Below, piece after piece: positions 1 through 8,950 of a stretch of 19,468 bases of DNA. The DNA is from Candidatus Eiseniibacteriota bacterium. GTDB taxonomy: Bacteria; Eisenbacteria; RBG-16-71-46; CAIMUX01. The DNA lies in assembly GCA_016712505.1 (NCBI GenBank), contig JADJQY010000014.1, positions 1 to 19,468 of the forward strand, given 5' to 3'. Position numbers and translations under genes: made by a program. The stretch's first letter is position 1, and every line of letters begins with the position of its first letter. Below the pieces are notes generated by a model. It ran no database searches. It was not told the DNA's origin and worked only from the letters and a program-made list of their open reading frames with translations.

Positions 1-104
1 GCACTCTCCTCCAGCGTTTCCCCTCGATACGGAAGCCCGGCGCGCGCGCAGGCCTCCGCCCAGGTGTGGCAAATGCGAACCACGACGTCGCCGAGGTCAG
101 AGGC
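1..104 (-). CDS. Partial CDS at window edge, possibly MazG-like nucleotide pyrophosphohydrolase
   Basis: Reading the minus strand from 104 down to 1 gives an uninterrupted stretch of 34 codons that runs off the window. It contains DLGDVVVRICHTWAEAC followed by LPYRGETLEES. The pattern acidic-LxDVVxRI-x-WAE resembles the (E/D)LADVVIRxxDxAE helix of phage-type MazG-like nucleotide pyrophosphohydrolases, where the acidic residues bind metal. Upstream in the same frame there is a stop near 120, and no start codon with a ribosome binding site is visible, so the 5' part is either frame-shifted or missing. The family call rests on one short helix and is tentative; that this is protein-coding is somewhat more likely than the name. 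Confidence 0.3.
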
Positions 105-960
105 AGAGGATGCGCGGGGGGATGGAACTCACGATCGGGCCTAACCTTCGGGGCCCCCGGGGCCCCAACCCAGATCTACCGCGCGGTCAGCGCGGACTCG
201 CCCCACCACTCTCGCTAGGCCGCGCGGCGCTCCGGACTCAATCCGCCGGCCCGACCGGGAACGGTCGTGCCACGAGCGAAGGATCGTGGGATGCCCGGGC
301 AGCCGCCTCCCCCAGCGCCTCGTCGTTCGCGACGCCCGGAAACGACCGAGGCCTGCCCGGTCGCTCGCGCGACGACCGCGAGGATCACGCGGTAGCTGCT
401 CCGAGCAACCGGGCGCGATCCTCGCACCTTCAGCTCGCGTACCAGTTCATCCGCCACACCGCGGCTGCATCGCCATCCCGCCGGTCGCTGTACTCCGCCG
501 GCCAGGCCTCCCCGGATGGACGATGCGCGCTCCTTCCTACCGGCGGTCTGGAAACTAAGCGAAGGCTGCACGCTCTCGCCTCTGCCGCTACTGACACGGT
601 ACCCCCGACGTGACGCGGGGACCTACTCGCGGGTTCCCGCGTGGAGCATCGATGCGTGGCAAGAATCGCCAGCGTGCGCGCGATCAAAGGGCCCCGACCT
701 GGCGACTGATCTTGCGGCGGGAACTCGGACACGGCACACGTTCGAGGGCCCGGCCCGACCCTCGAATAGAAACGGGGTCAGGCGACCTCCCCATAGCGGA
801 GGTAACCTCGTAGCGTGCGGCGCGGGCATCGGGAGACAGCGGCCCCATGCTTACGCGACGACCTCGGGGCGCTCGCTCTCGCCATCGCGATCCCCCTCGT
901 ACGCAAACTGCTCTCCGCCTCGGCCAGCGCGGCACGCGGCGTTCCCTGCCCGGATCAATC
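105..960. other. Unresolved stretch, no gene supported
   Basis: All six frames contain GC-rich open frames here, but none has a ribosome binding site, a recognisable motif or a sensible amino-acid composition over its length. On the minus strand about 470-360 reads VADELVRELKVRGSRPV and a following hydrophobic patch, which could be a frame-shifted gene fragment. Between about 960 and 778 the minus strand might hold the C-terminus of the membrane protein upstream of it, with pieces such as QFAYEG and RGYLRYGEVA ending at a TGA at 778-780. I cannot assign either. The stretch looks like coding DNA with many indels rather than true noncoding sequence. Confidence 0.4.
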
Positions 961-2205
961 TGATGTAAAGGCGCGCTTTCCCAGCCCCGCCAGAAGTAGA
1001 TCCTCGGCCGCTCCGGCAGCGCTCGCGCAGGTCTCGCTCGACAGCTTCTGGCCGACCACCTCGCCGAGCAGATCCCAGTCATACCCCTTGAGCGGAGCGC
1101 GGAGGGCGATCCAGGACAAGCCGGCGAAGACCGAGAGCTGGAGCCGCCGCCCCGAGTACCAGAGCCGCGAGGGCCACCGCGCGCGATCGGTCCCGCCGCC
1201 TCGGTCAACATCGCCACCGCGAGCAGGAAGAGCGGATAGACCGCGACGAGGTAACGCGAGCTGGCATCGGGCGCGCGGAGCTGAAGGCCACAACCCCCGC
1301 GGCGACCGCGGCGAGCAGGATCAACGCCGGGCTTCGCCGCCCATTACTCCGCACCGCCCCGACCAGCGGACGATCCCCCAGATCACCAGCCCTAGCCAAA
1401 CGAACGCCGCGGCCTGCCGCACGACGGAGTCCACCGGGCGAGGTCGTACCCGGCGAAGAGACCGCTCGGAGCATGGCGTTCGCCCGCTCGGCCATTCCGG
1501 GCGCGCGCCGGCTGCAGTCGGGAGAGGACCAGCCCCGCGACCAATGCTCCGGCGATCGGGGGGACCACCGAGTACGAGAGATAGACGCCGAGACCGAAGA
1601 CACACCCCGCCCCGCGGCGAAGCGGAACCTGGTCTGTTCGTTCGTCGCCTGCGCCGCACGGGTCGCGAGGTAGAACACGACGCCGACCAGCGCCATCGCC
1701 TCCGCGTGGTCCCCCTTGGCGATCAACGAGGTGCGCAGGAAGGTGCTCGGTGCGAGCAGATAGAGCAGCCCGAAAGCGCTCCCGACCTGGGGGCCGAACC
1801 AACGCCGCGCGGTCAGAAACCAGAACAGTCCTCCCAGGGTCGCGACCGCGAGGGGCAGCAGCTTCCAGACCAGATAGTTTGGTCCGAACAGGCTGTAGAG
1901 CGGCGCCGCGATCTGGGGAGACCACCAGGCTGCCCGCTGCCGTAGGTCATGAAGCGGAGCAGTTCAGGGGCGATCGGGATCCGCTGCCGCAGCACCTCGG
2001 CCGCCGCGCCGGCGTAGAGCTCCTCTCGATCGTGGGCGGCCGCTCCGGTCCGCTCGGCCAGGGAGCCCCCCTCGGCCAGCACCTCCACCACCCGCTCCTC
2101 CGACGGATCGAGCGCGGCGACCACGAAGGGCCAGCGCAGCGCCACCAGCCCGACGCGAAAGAGCACCCATGTCGCGACGCCACCAGGAGCCGCTGTCCGC
2201 TTCAT
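961..2205 (-). CDS. Membrane glycosyltransferase-like protein (GT-C/PMT type), multiply frame-shifted
   Basis: The start ATG at 2205 is preceded by GGAGGG five bases upstream and begins MKRTAAPGGVATWVLFRVG, a signal-anchor-like first membrane helix. The first frame runs to RFMTYGSGQ and breaks near 1930. It continues in another frame as WWSPQIAAPLYSLFGPNY, then a strongly hydrophobic run (LVWKLLPLAVATLGGLFWFL) and TARRWFGPQVGSAFG with APSTFLRTSLIAKGDH. Further breaks fall near 1600, 1430, 1300 and 1190, with later segments GVYLSYSVVPPIAGALVAGL and a helix LAALVLGAAAPALG. The tail includes LKGYDWDLLGEVVGQKLSSE. The order (N-terminal helix, acidic loop, WWxPxxxxPLY, repeated helices, soluble tail) fits polytopic dolichyl-phosphate-mannose or GT39/GT83-like transferases that act on lipid-linked sugars in the membrane. 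The substrate cannot be told. The true C-terminus may lie further down, to about 778. It is divergent from the pyruvate kinase gene. Confidence 0.55.
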
Positions 2206-2302
2206 CACATCCCTCCGGTGCCGCACGCTCTCGGATCGTTCCCGATGCTCTGGCCGATCGCTCGATCGACGCGCCAGTCTACTCGACCGGCCCCGCGTGG
2301 TG

Positions 2303-2316
2303 TATCCTCCGCGCCG
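2303..2316 (+). promoter_or_regulatory. Possible extended -10 giving a leaderless pyk transcript
   Basis: TATCCT at 2303-2308 (four of six matches to TATAAT) ends seven bases before the GTG start of pyk at 2316, and no Shine-Dalgarno sequence lies in front of that GTG. A promoter here would start transcription at or next to the start codon. No convincing -35 is visible, so the call is weak. Confidence 0.25.
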
Positions 2317-3746
2317 TGCATCGAACCCGTATCGTCGCCACCGTCGGACCGGCCTGTGGCACCGCGAGCGAACTCGGCCGGATGATCCAGGCCGGGGTCG
2401 ACGTGTTTCGCTTCAACCTCTCCCACGGCAACCATGCCAGCCACGCCGAAGCGATCGCCAAGGTACGCGCCGCGGCCGAACGGCTCGATCGACCGATCGG
2501 CATTCTGCTCGACCTCCAGGGGCCGAAGGTCCGGACGGGCAAGAACACTGGTGGTGATCTCATCCCGCTTCGCCGCGGGGACCGGCTCCAGATCACCTGC
2601 CGCCGTGGTCTCTCACGTCCGGGCGAAATCGTGGTCGACTACCCCGGATTGGTGCGCGACCTCCGCGCCGGGGACCGGGTGCTCATCGATGACGGGCGCC
2701 TCTCGCTCCTGATCGAGCGGAAGGAAAGGAGCGGCTCGAGGCGCGGGTCGTGCGCGGCGGCCTGCTCAAGTCGCGCGCCGGCGTCAACGTGCCGGCTCGT
2801 GGCCTCAAGGTGCAGGTCCCGACCGAGAAGGACCGCAAGGACGCGATCTTCGCCGTCGAGCAGGGGGCCGACATGGTCGCCCTCTCCTTTGTTCGCACCG
2901 GGGAGGATGTCGAGAACCTCCGCCGCCTGCTCGCCCGCCGCGCGGCCAAGCGCGCCATGCCCCTGGTCATCGCCAAGATCGAGAAGCCCGCCGCCCTCGA
3001 TCCCTCGACGGATCATCGCCGTCTCCGACGGCGTGATGGTCGCGCGCGGCGATCTCGGGGTCGAACTGTCGCTCGAGCGCGTACCGATCTGGCAGAAGGA
3101 GATCCTCGAGCGCGCGCGCCGGGCCGGCGTCTTCGGCATCACCGCCACCCAGATGCTCGAGTCGATGGTGGCCAGCGCCACGCCCACGCGGGCCGAGGTC
3201 TCCGACGTCGCCAACGCCATCTACGATGGTACCGACGCCGTCATGCTCTCCGGCGAAACCGCCAGCGGCCAGTACCCAATCGAATCGGTTCGCATGCTCG
3301 CCCGCATCGCCCGGGAGGCCGAGCAGCACCTCGACCTCGCCTCGTTCGACCAGAAGCCTTCCGCGCGCAACCCGGCCGACTCCGATCATCACCAGGCCTT
3401 CGCCATGGTCGAGGCCGCCAAGGCGCTCGCCGAACGCGCGCACGCCAAGAAAATCGTGGTCTTCACGCTCACCGGCAATACCGCGCGTCTTCTCGCTTCG
3501 CGCCGTCCCACGGTGGAGATCATCGCGCTCACCCCCAACCACGAAACCCGCCGTCGCCTCTCGCTCGCCTGGAACACCCGCACGCTCCATCTCCAGGGCA
3601 TCCGCAACACCGACCAGATGATGCAAAACGGCATCCACCTCGTCCGCCGCGAAGGCCTCGTCCGCCGCGGCGACACCATCGTCTTGCTTGCCGGCCCCAC
3701 GCACCTCGCCGAGTCGACGAATCTCCTGCGTTTGGTCGAGGCGTGA
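2316..3746 (+). CDS. pyk: Pyruvate kinase, two compensating frameshifts
   Basis: Pyruvate kinase transfers phosphate from phosphoenolpyruvate to ADP in the last step of glycolysis (cytoplasm). The reconstructed protein starts at GTG 2316 with VHRTRIVATVGPACG, the usual N-terminal strand, then FRFNLSHG (about residue 31) and LLDLQGPKVRTG (about 64). The frame breaks near 2725 (after LIERKE), continues one frame over with LKSRAGVNVP, EQGADMVALSFV and IAKIEKP (catalytic Lys codon 2974-2976, about residue 220 as in other PykF-type enzymes), then returns to the first frame near 3003. The spacing between the KIE motif and SDGVMVARGDLGVEL is exactly normal if one base is corrected, so both breaks look like single-base indels. 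The C-terminal domain with DGTDAVMLSGETA and a hydrophobic VVFTLTGNTARLLA strand is complete. Length of about 476 residues is normal. No extra PEP-utiliser domain is present. Confidence 0.9.
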   Translation: MHRTRIVATVGPACGTASELGRMIQAGVDVFRFNLSHGNHASHAEAIAKVRAAAERLDRPIGILLDLQGPKVRTGKNTGGDLIPLRRGDRLQITCRRGLSRPGEIVVDYPGLVRDLRAGDRVLIDDGRLSLLIERKERSGSRRGSCAAACSSRAPASTCRLVASRCRSRPRRTARTRSSPSSRGPTWSPSPLFAPGRMSRTSAACSPAARPSAPCPWSSPRSRSPPPSIPRRIIAVSDGVMVARGDLGVELSLERVPIWQKEILERARRAGVFGITATQMLESMVASATPTRAEVSDVANAIYDGTDAVMLSGETASGQYPIESVRMLARIAREAEQHLDLASFDQKPSARNPADSDHHQAFAMVEAAKALAERAHAKKIVVFTLTGNTARLLASRRPTVEIIALTPNHETRRRLSLAWNTRTLHLQGIRNTDQMMQNGIHLVRREGLVRRGDTIVLLAGPTHLAESTNLLRLVEA

Positions 3747-3806
3747 TCGCGCGCTGAGTGCGCCCGCAAGTGGCTGCCCGCCGAACACCGACGCCCTCAT
3801 TTGCAC

Positions 3807-3834
3807 TTGACTCCACGCCCGGGAGTCTACTTTT
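3807..3834 (+). promoter_or_regulatory. Possible promoter of the S8 protease gene
   Basis: TTGACT at 3807-3812 is followed after about 15-16 bases by TACTTTT, about 50 bases before the ATG at 3882. It lies in the only gap between pyk and the protease gene. The -35 is good and the -10 poor, so this is a low-confidence call. The gap 3747-3881 shows nothing else clear. Confidence 0.3.
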
Positions 3835-3881
3835 CGTGCGTCTCTAAGGGGTTACACACCAACGAATCGGAGGACCGCCCG

Positions 3882-4665
3882 ATGGTGACCGTGAATCAGC
3901 CGCAACTTGCCCCCCCCCCAAGCACTAACGCAGATCAGGCGTGGCGCGCTTCTTCTTTCAGTTCTGTTTTCGGTCATCCGAACCTTCGCGTCCGTTCCCG
4001 CAGCAGCGGAGGATTCGTGGGAGGACTGCGCCAACTGCGCTCCGGAAGCTCTCTTGGTTACGTTTTCCGAATCGCGGGTTGAGCCCCCGGTCGAGCTCCA
4101 GCGGCGGGGCCAGGAGTTCGATCTCCCGGTCTCGGAGTTCACCGGCGACCCCGAACTGCTGAGCTATCTGCTTCCGCGGGCCGGCGTCCTCAGCCCTTCG
4201 ACCGTCGGCGCCAACTGGCGCTACATCCTGCGTCCGACACGCTCGACAGCGTTGGGGAGAGGCGCCAGCTCATCGACCTACGCGATCTCTATCTCGCCCG
4301 GCTCGCCCCAGGGACTCGAGTCTGCGACGCCCTCTCGCTTCTGGAGGGCCAGCCAGGGATCAAGACAGTCGAGTGCAATCACCTGCTCGAACCCGCCAGC
4401 CCACCAAACGATCCCAACTACCCCGACCAGTGGCACCTGAACAACACCGGCCAGATCGAGCCGGGCGGCACCCAACAGTGCATCCCCGATTTCGACATCA
4501 ACGCCCCCGAAGCCTGGCAGATCAACTCCCTGGCCGGGTCGCCCATCGCCATCCTCGACGACGGCATCAACATCGCCAACCCAGATGTTGCCCCCTACAT
4601 CGCCCCTTCGCCCATCTCCAAAAGCTTCGTTCCGCCGCCCAACGAATGGTGGGAGGGTGGCTGAG
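3882..4665 (+). pseudogene. Secreted subtilisin-like (S8) protease, N-terminal part only
   Basis: ATG 3882 follows GGAGG (3869-3873) at normal spacing. The first frame MVTVNQPQLAP runs into a run of nine C (3910-3918), where the frame changes. The next frame gives a signal peptide (RRGALLLSVLFSVI, then VPAAAEDSWEDC as likely cleavage region). A second change near 4234 leads to GQPGIKTVECNHLLEP (propeptide end), NDPNYPDQWHLNNTGQ, which is the classic start of secreted S8 catalytic domains, and SPIAILDDGINIANPDV, which carries the catalytic Asp strand. The protein stops at TGA 4663-4665 just after this, in NEWWEGG. The His and Ser regions of the triad, several hundred residues, are absent from all frames downstream. 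I infer a truncated, non-catalytic remnant created by a deletion or rearrangement between about 4650 and 4960. Confidence 0.75.
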
Positions 4666-4966
4666 CCGGATTCCGGTTGGGCCTTATCCCCCATGTGCTC
4701 TCAACAGCTCTCGGTTCCTCGGAAGGTGAACCAGGCTCGGCGCGCGGCTGGCTCTGAGCCGCTGCCCACCCCTCAGCGGTTCGGCTGAGGAGGGTGGTGG
4801 TGAGCGGGGGTTTGGACGAGAGGAGGTGTCGGGCGGAGGAAGTAGGTCCGGCGTGCAAATGCAGTGGCCAATGGGCTTCGCTGAGGTCAAGACTTCCTTG
4901 ACAGACGCTCGAGCCGGGCGAAATCTCCTGCGCACACTCGATCCTTCCGGCGAAGGGAGAGCTTGC
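4666..4966. other. Intergenic gap with a stem-loop and a promoter
   Basis: No credible coding frame is present in these roughly 300 bases. GAGCCGCTG (4756-4764) can pair with CAGCGGTTC (4774-4782) with one G-T pair and a 9-base loop; no T-run follows, so terminator function is doubtful. A promoter-like site for the next gene lies at 4898-4926. The junction with the truncated protease suggests that the missing protease body was lost here. Confidence 0.4.
4898..4926 (+). promoter_or_regulatory. Promoter candidate of the two-gene secreted-protein unit
   Basis: A perfect TTGACA lies at 4898-4903. The optimal 17-base spacer leads to AAATCT at 4921-4926, a poor -10. It is 40 bases ahead of the ATG at 4967. 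The exact -35 and spacing make it plausible; the weak -10 may reflect a different sigma-factor preference or a sequence error. Confidence 0.4.
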
Positions 4967-6296
4967 ATGGTTTCATCGAGAAGCATCGTCTTGCTCATCG
5001 GCTGCGCGGTAGGCTGGAGCAACTCCTCTTTGCCTCCTCGAACGCAGGAGGTACCATAATTCTCACGCCAACACACAGATTGCGTTCACCACCGATGCCA
5101 CGAGCTACTGCGCGCAGTCCGATCTCGCCACCTGCGATCTCGCCGTCTCTTCGGTACCAGCGAATCCGAATGTGACAACCGTGTTTTTCGCGTTAGCGGC
5201 CTTTCCTAGTGGCGGCAGTCCGGCGCTGACGGGTGTCACATTCGGTATCGAGCACGACTCAGCGAAGCTGTATCTCCAGGCATCCGGGAACTGCGCGGAC
5301 TTTGAGGTGAGTGCGGGAGACTGGCCCGCGTCGGGCAGCGGCACCGCCTTGACTTGGGATACCGCACAGACGGCGTTGCTCATCCCGCTCTACTGGTTTG
5401 CCGGATATGCGTACGCAGCCAGCGAGCCGAGCGTGTTTCAAGTGGTGCCCCACCCGGTTCAGGGCGGGTACTTCGCGGACAACGCTGTGCCCGCGGTGCT
5501 AGATGCGGTGGAGGGCTTCGGCACGCTTGGATTCGGAATGGGAGGGTCCAGCCCCGTGCCCGAGTCCTGAAGGCGAGGGCTCGGGTGAAGGTAATCCGGA
5601 GGACAGCGGTAGTGACCCGTCAACGGAGTGCAGTTTTCCGCTCTCACTCAGCGTTCCCGAGTCAGTGACGCTAGAGCTTGGTGGGGGGCCTACTAAGTCC
5701 ACGTTCTCAGGGCGCAGCGTCCTGGTCGAATGGAGTGAGTCAGGACGCGTGACAATTGCAAGTGCACTGTCGATTCCCCTCCGCGATCCGGATTCACCAC
5801 GCATGCTAACCACTGAACAGTATCAGTCTCTCTACGGTGAAGTCCCATTGGTTACTGCTGGGTCGCAAGGGGACAGACCTGGGGGCAGGCGAGCATGGCC
5901 TTCAATGACAGTATCGCAAGCGTGCAGTTTGCGGCTCGGATGTCCTATTTTGAGTCGCTAGCTGCAGGTGCCTCTCCACGAGACGCCGCTCGTCGTGCCC
6001 TTCAGGTGTTCCATTCAAGTGGCTTGTGCGACGTATCGTCCACGCGCATTGCCACGGTAGCGTCAGACGTCAGTGGCAAGACATGGATACTAGAGAAGTA
6101 CTTTGGCCGTCCCGAGCAGGGTGTCTCGTTAGTGGTATCAGAGCCGACTGCGCTTGCGGAGTACTCGCATGACGCGGGAGGCGGCATGCTCTTTGATCCA
6201 ATCGCTCCAGAAGGTAATGGCGCAAGCCCGTCAGGCTCAGTCATCTCATTGGACGGCGTGACGTGTGCTATCCGGTCAAACTCAACCTCGAGATAG
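4967..6296 (+). CDS. Large secreted protein of unknown function, frame-shifted
   Basis: ATG 4967 follows AGGGAGAG and starts MVSSRSIVLLIGCAVGWSNS, a signal-peptide-like segment. The frame changes near 5020 (FASSNAGGTIIL), 5065 (HANTQIAFTTDATSYCAQ), 5555 (SSPCPSPEGEGSGEG) and 5880 (VARGQTWGQASMAFND). The joined protein has an N-terminal beta-rich region with paired cysteines (YCAQSDLATC), a stretch ending GGYFADNAVPAVLDAVEGFG, a Gly/Glu/Ser-rich linker, an Ig-like region (SLSVPESVTLELGGG), and a helical C-terminal region RMSYFESLAAGASPRDAARR. The GQTWGQA plus YFxxLAxGxSxxxAxRRA pattern resembles the helix after the active site in caspase-like C25/CHAT proteins, but no catalytic His/Cys pair is evident. 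Its stop overlaps the ribosome binding site of the next gene, so the two are probably co-transcribed. About 440 residues; not a family I can name with certainty. Confidence 0.65.
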
Positions 6297-6309
6297 GAGC
6301 CACCTCGGT

Positions 6310-8948
6310 ATGCAGAACAGATGGTTGCTCGTTCTCGCCTCTTCCATAGGAATGGCGCTCAGCGTTGGGATCGCGGTAGGTGCACCATGTTCATCTACGA
6401 CGTCCAATCTTTTCGGCTTCTGGCATCTCGACTTCGCGATGCTCGCGAGTTACAAGCACGATGCAATCACCAGCATTTTGAACGACATTCCAAGTGGTCC
6501 CGATGGGTTACTTTCCGGACTCAAAGGAGTTCGTCTGGCTGCTCGCACCGAACGACTCCTGGGAGGAAGCTGATTACCCGTTGCCGACGCAGATCGAGAG
6601 GATCAACTGGCGCGCACACTTGGCTTGAGCTGACCCACGGCGGCCCACAGGGTGGGTTGGTCCTCGAGTACTGGCTGACGCCAGAGCTTCGGGATCAACG
6701 CATCACTGACCTTAACCTGGACGCGGGCGAGCTGCTCGCGGTGTCTACTTCTGACGGCATAGGCATCGCGCTAACGGATGACGGAGTCGCCAGCGAGATC
6801 GCACCAAACAACGACGACGGTGGGCTGTATTTCATCCTGGGCTGCTGGAGCGCAGCCGCCGCGTGCGACTACTTTCCAGCGATCTGCGACGATCCGTTCG
6901 CCGCGGAAGGAACCGTCATCGGAGAAATCTCGAGTACCGAGCCATCCGTTCCAGAGATGACGAGCTTTCTGCAGATCATGGGGTGTCTAGATAAGCCGGA
7001 GGATGGTGCGCGCATCACCCGATGGAGCGGGAGCGGCCTCTCCGGCGGTTTGACGGTCGAGGGCAACTACGACAACAAGCTGAACTGCAAGAGGGCGTGC
7101 ATCGACGTAGCAGCGCGCATCGAAGCCATCGGATGCGTCGATGGCGTGTTGAAATGGCGCTTGGAAGGTCCGCATTCTGGCGGTACATGCGAAGTGTTTG
7201 CGAGTGCCGAAGATCGCACGCTTCGCGCTGCGGAGTGGACGCGCGTCTACGATCTTGATGTCCCCCCGGCGCTGGATGAGGCTCGATACGAGTTGGCTCT
7301 TAGGAGCGCGGCCCCGCTGGCTACGGCGGCGCTTATTGTCTTCCGTGGAGACAGCGGTGAAGCACTGTCTACAGCCGAGGTGCCGTGTAAGGCGTCGGCG
7401 GCGACGCCGGTAACGCGCTTGGAAAGTACGCGACCACGTGTCTCTGGGAGTACACCCCCACCCGGTGGAGTGCCCGCCATGGTGCTCTCGCCGACGAGAG
7501 CCACAACGAGCGCGCGCGAAACATCGATTGCGCCGGACTGTGACGACTGCGCCGATGTTGTAGTGTACTCGCGGAGCAGTGCGCTCGCAGCGACGGCTGC
7601 AAGTCACTTCGCGCAGTATGACACGTATGACACTCCCGATGGACCGTGGCCGTTGAAAGTACGCCAGTTCGTTGGAGATGGCACGGTCAGTAGCGTACGC
7701 AGCGCATTGGGTGCCGTGCTGTCAGCCAACATAGACTGGAACGACGAGTGTGACGAAGACTGCGGAGCGCGTACGTTTCCTGTCTGGCCTGGTCCGACAC
7801 TGGTGATTGTTGGCGCACCGAGTAGCCAGGGTGTGGCGATGCCGTTGTTTCCAGATGACGAGTACGGAACGTGCCAGTACCTGACGCCGGACGTATGCCG
7901 GAGTTAGCTGGATTTCGCGGACGTCGACGCAGATGGAGTACCATCGTGCCCGGTGCAAGTCATCCCGACGGACGATGCCGTTGAACTTGCTGGCGCCCTA
8001 GCTGCGGCTGACGACTGGAATGAGGGGATCGACGTTGAGCCTTCCGGCAAGGTGGTCGCATTCTGCGGGGACAGGTGGCAAGGGCGCAACTCGTATTGGT
8101 TGAGAGATCGATCTTGGGAAGTCATGCAGCGGTATGGCGAGCATGGGAATCGTGTCGGCGGAGTCGTTTTGGAGTCTGCGGTACCAGTGAACAACAGGTT
8201 TCAGGCAGGCGTTGATGCGATAAACGCCGGGCTGCGGGACTTGTGGATTCTTGGCACATCCACCAGCCAGCACACGCTCACTGGGTTTCTCAGTGCGTCC
8301 CTTTATCCCGTGGAGCAACTAACGACGCGACAGCGCGTAGCGTTGTTCATGCCCGTGTGTGTTGGTGCGAATCCCAAGTGTTATCGCGACTGTGAGGAGA
8401 CAGAACCGATCTGCACGCGCCTCTTGTTCGCGCCGGAGGATGGAACGAAGGCGGCGTGCGTGATTGGGCAGTTGAACGCAGATTGGGACTACCGACACGA
8501 GGCTTGCGAGCAGGAACTTGCCGACAGCTGGGTAAGCGCGTCTGAGGGAGAGCCTGCCGTGCGAGTGCTCTGGAGGTCCGCGATTGCTCTTGGCGAGGCG
8601 GGGTATGAGAGGTACGCGCGCGGGCTCGTGATGCTCGGAGGACACGTCAAGAGTCGCCGAGACGAGTCGCCGAGCCAAGTGGAAGTTGTAGGCGGGCTGG
8701 AGGGAGTTGTGTCCTGCCGCGTAGTGCCGAATCCCGTACGAGGCGCTGGGCTGCTACAGTTGTCGCTACCCGGTACCGGACTGGTAAGCGTAGACCTGGT
8801 CGACGTCGGTGGGCGGCGAGTCCAGAGTGTCTTTCGCGGCGACCTTAGCGGAGGAGCGCATGAGATTCCTTTCGAGTCTCGAGGGGCGCGCGGCGTCCTG
8901 TGGGCGGTTGTTAGATGGGGAACGGGGAGTGTAGCTTCTTCTGTGTAA
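6310..8948 (+). CDS. Secreted gingipain-like (C25-like) protein with FlgD-Ig-like C-terminus, 3' end replaced by an IS
   Basis: ATG 6310 follows AGGAG (6295-6299), which overlaps the stop of the upstream gene. The signal peptide is MQNRWLLVLASSIGMALSV with GAPC after it. Frames change near 6498 (YFPDSKEFVWLLAPND) and 6622 (WLELTHGGPQGG), then one frame runs to 8948 except for a TAG at 7905-7907. The region after the stop (LDFADVDADGVPSCPVQVI) continues the same domain in frame. The middle region VVVYSRSSAL, GPTLVIVGAP, DDEYGTC and DADGVPSCPVQVIPTDD resembles the start of C25 peptidases (hydrophobic strand with VGD, then DxxY and PDxxVGR). The expected G-H-G may be represented by GTS in LWILGTSTSQH, and FMPVCVG may hold the Cys. 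If so, it may be inactive. The final module has VVPNPVRGAGLLQLSLPG and DVGGRRV. The last five codons (VASSV and nearby) are read from the IS256 end; the native tail is at 10252-10287. Confidence 0.6.
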
Positions 8949-8950
8949 AC
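8917..8950. repeat. IS256 left end: target duplication plus inverted repeat
   Basis: The direct repeat GGGGAACG occupies 8917-8924. The element begins at 8925 with GGGAGTGTAG and its inner repeat ends with TGTGTAAAC (8942-8950). The TAA in this motif is the stop codon now used by the interrupted host gene. Confidence 0.85.

Noticed and set aside
110..613. A 167-codon plus-strand open frame near the left edge
   Set aside because: Arg/Pro/Ser-rich composition, no ribosome binding site and no recognisable motif; typical of random open frames in GC-rich DNA.
2967..3806. A long minus-strand open frame over pyruvate kinase
   Set aside because: Antisense shadow of a clear pyruvate kinase C-terminal half; Gly/Asp-rich composition without known motifs.
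7905..7907. TAG as a recoded or suppressed codon
   Set aside because: No other gene in the window uses an internal TAG, while single-base errors are common here; a genetic-code or pyrrolysine explanation is not supported.
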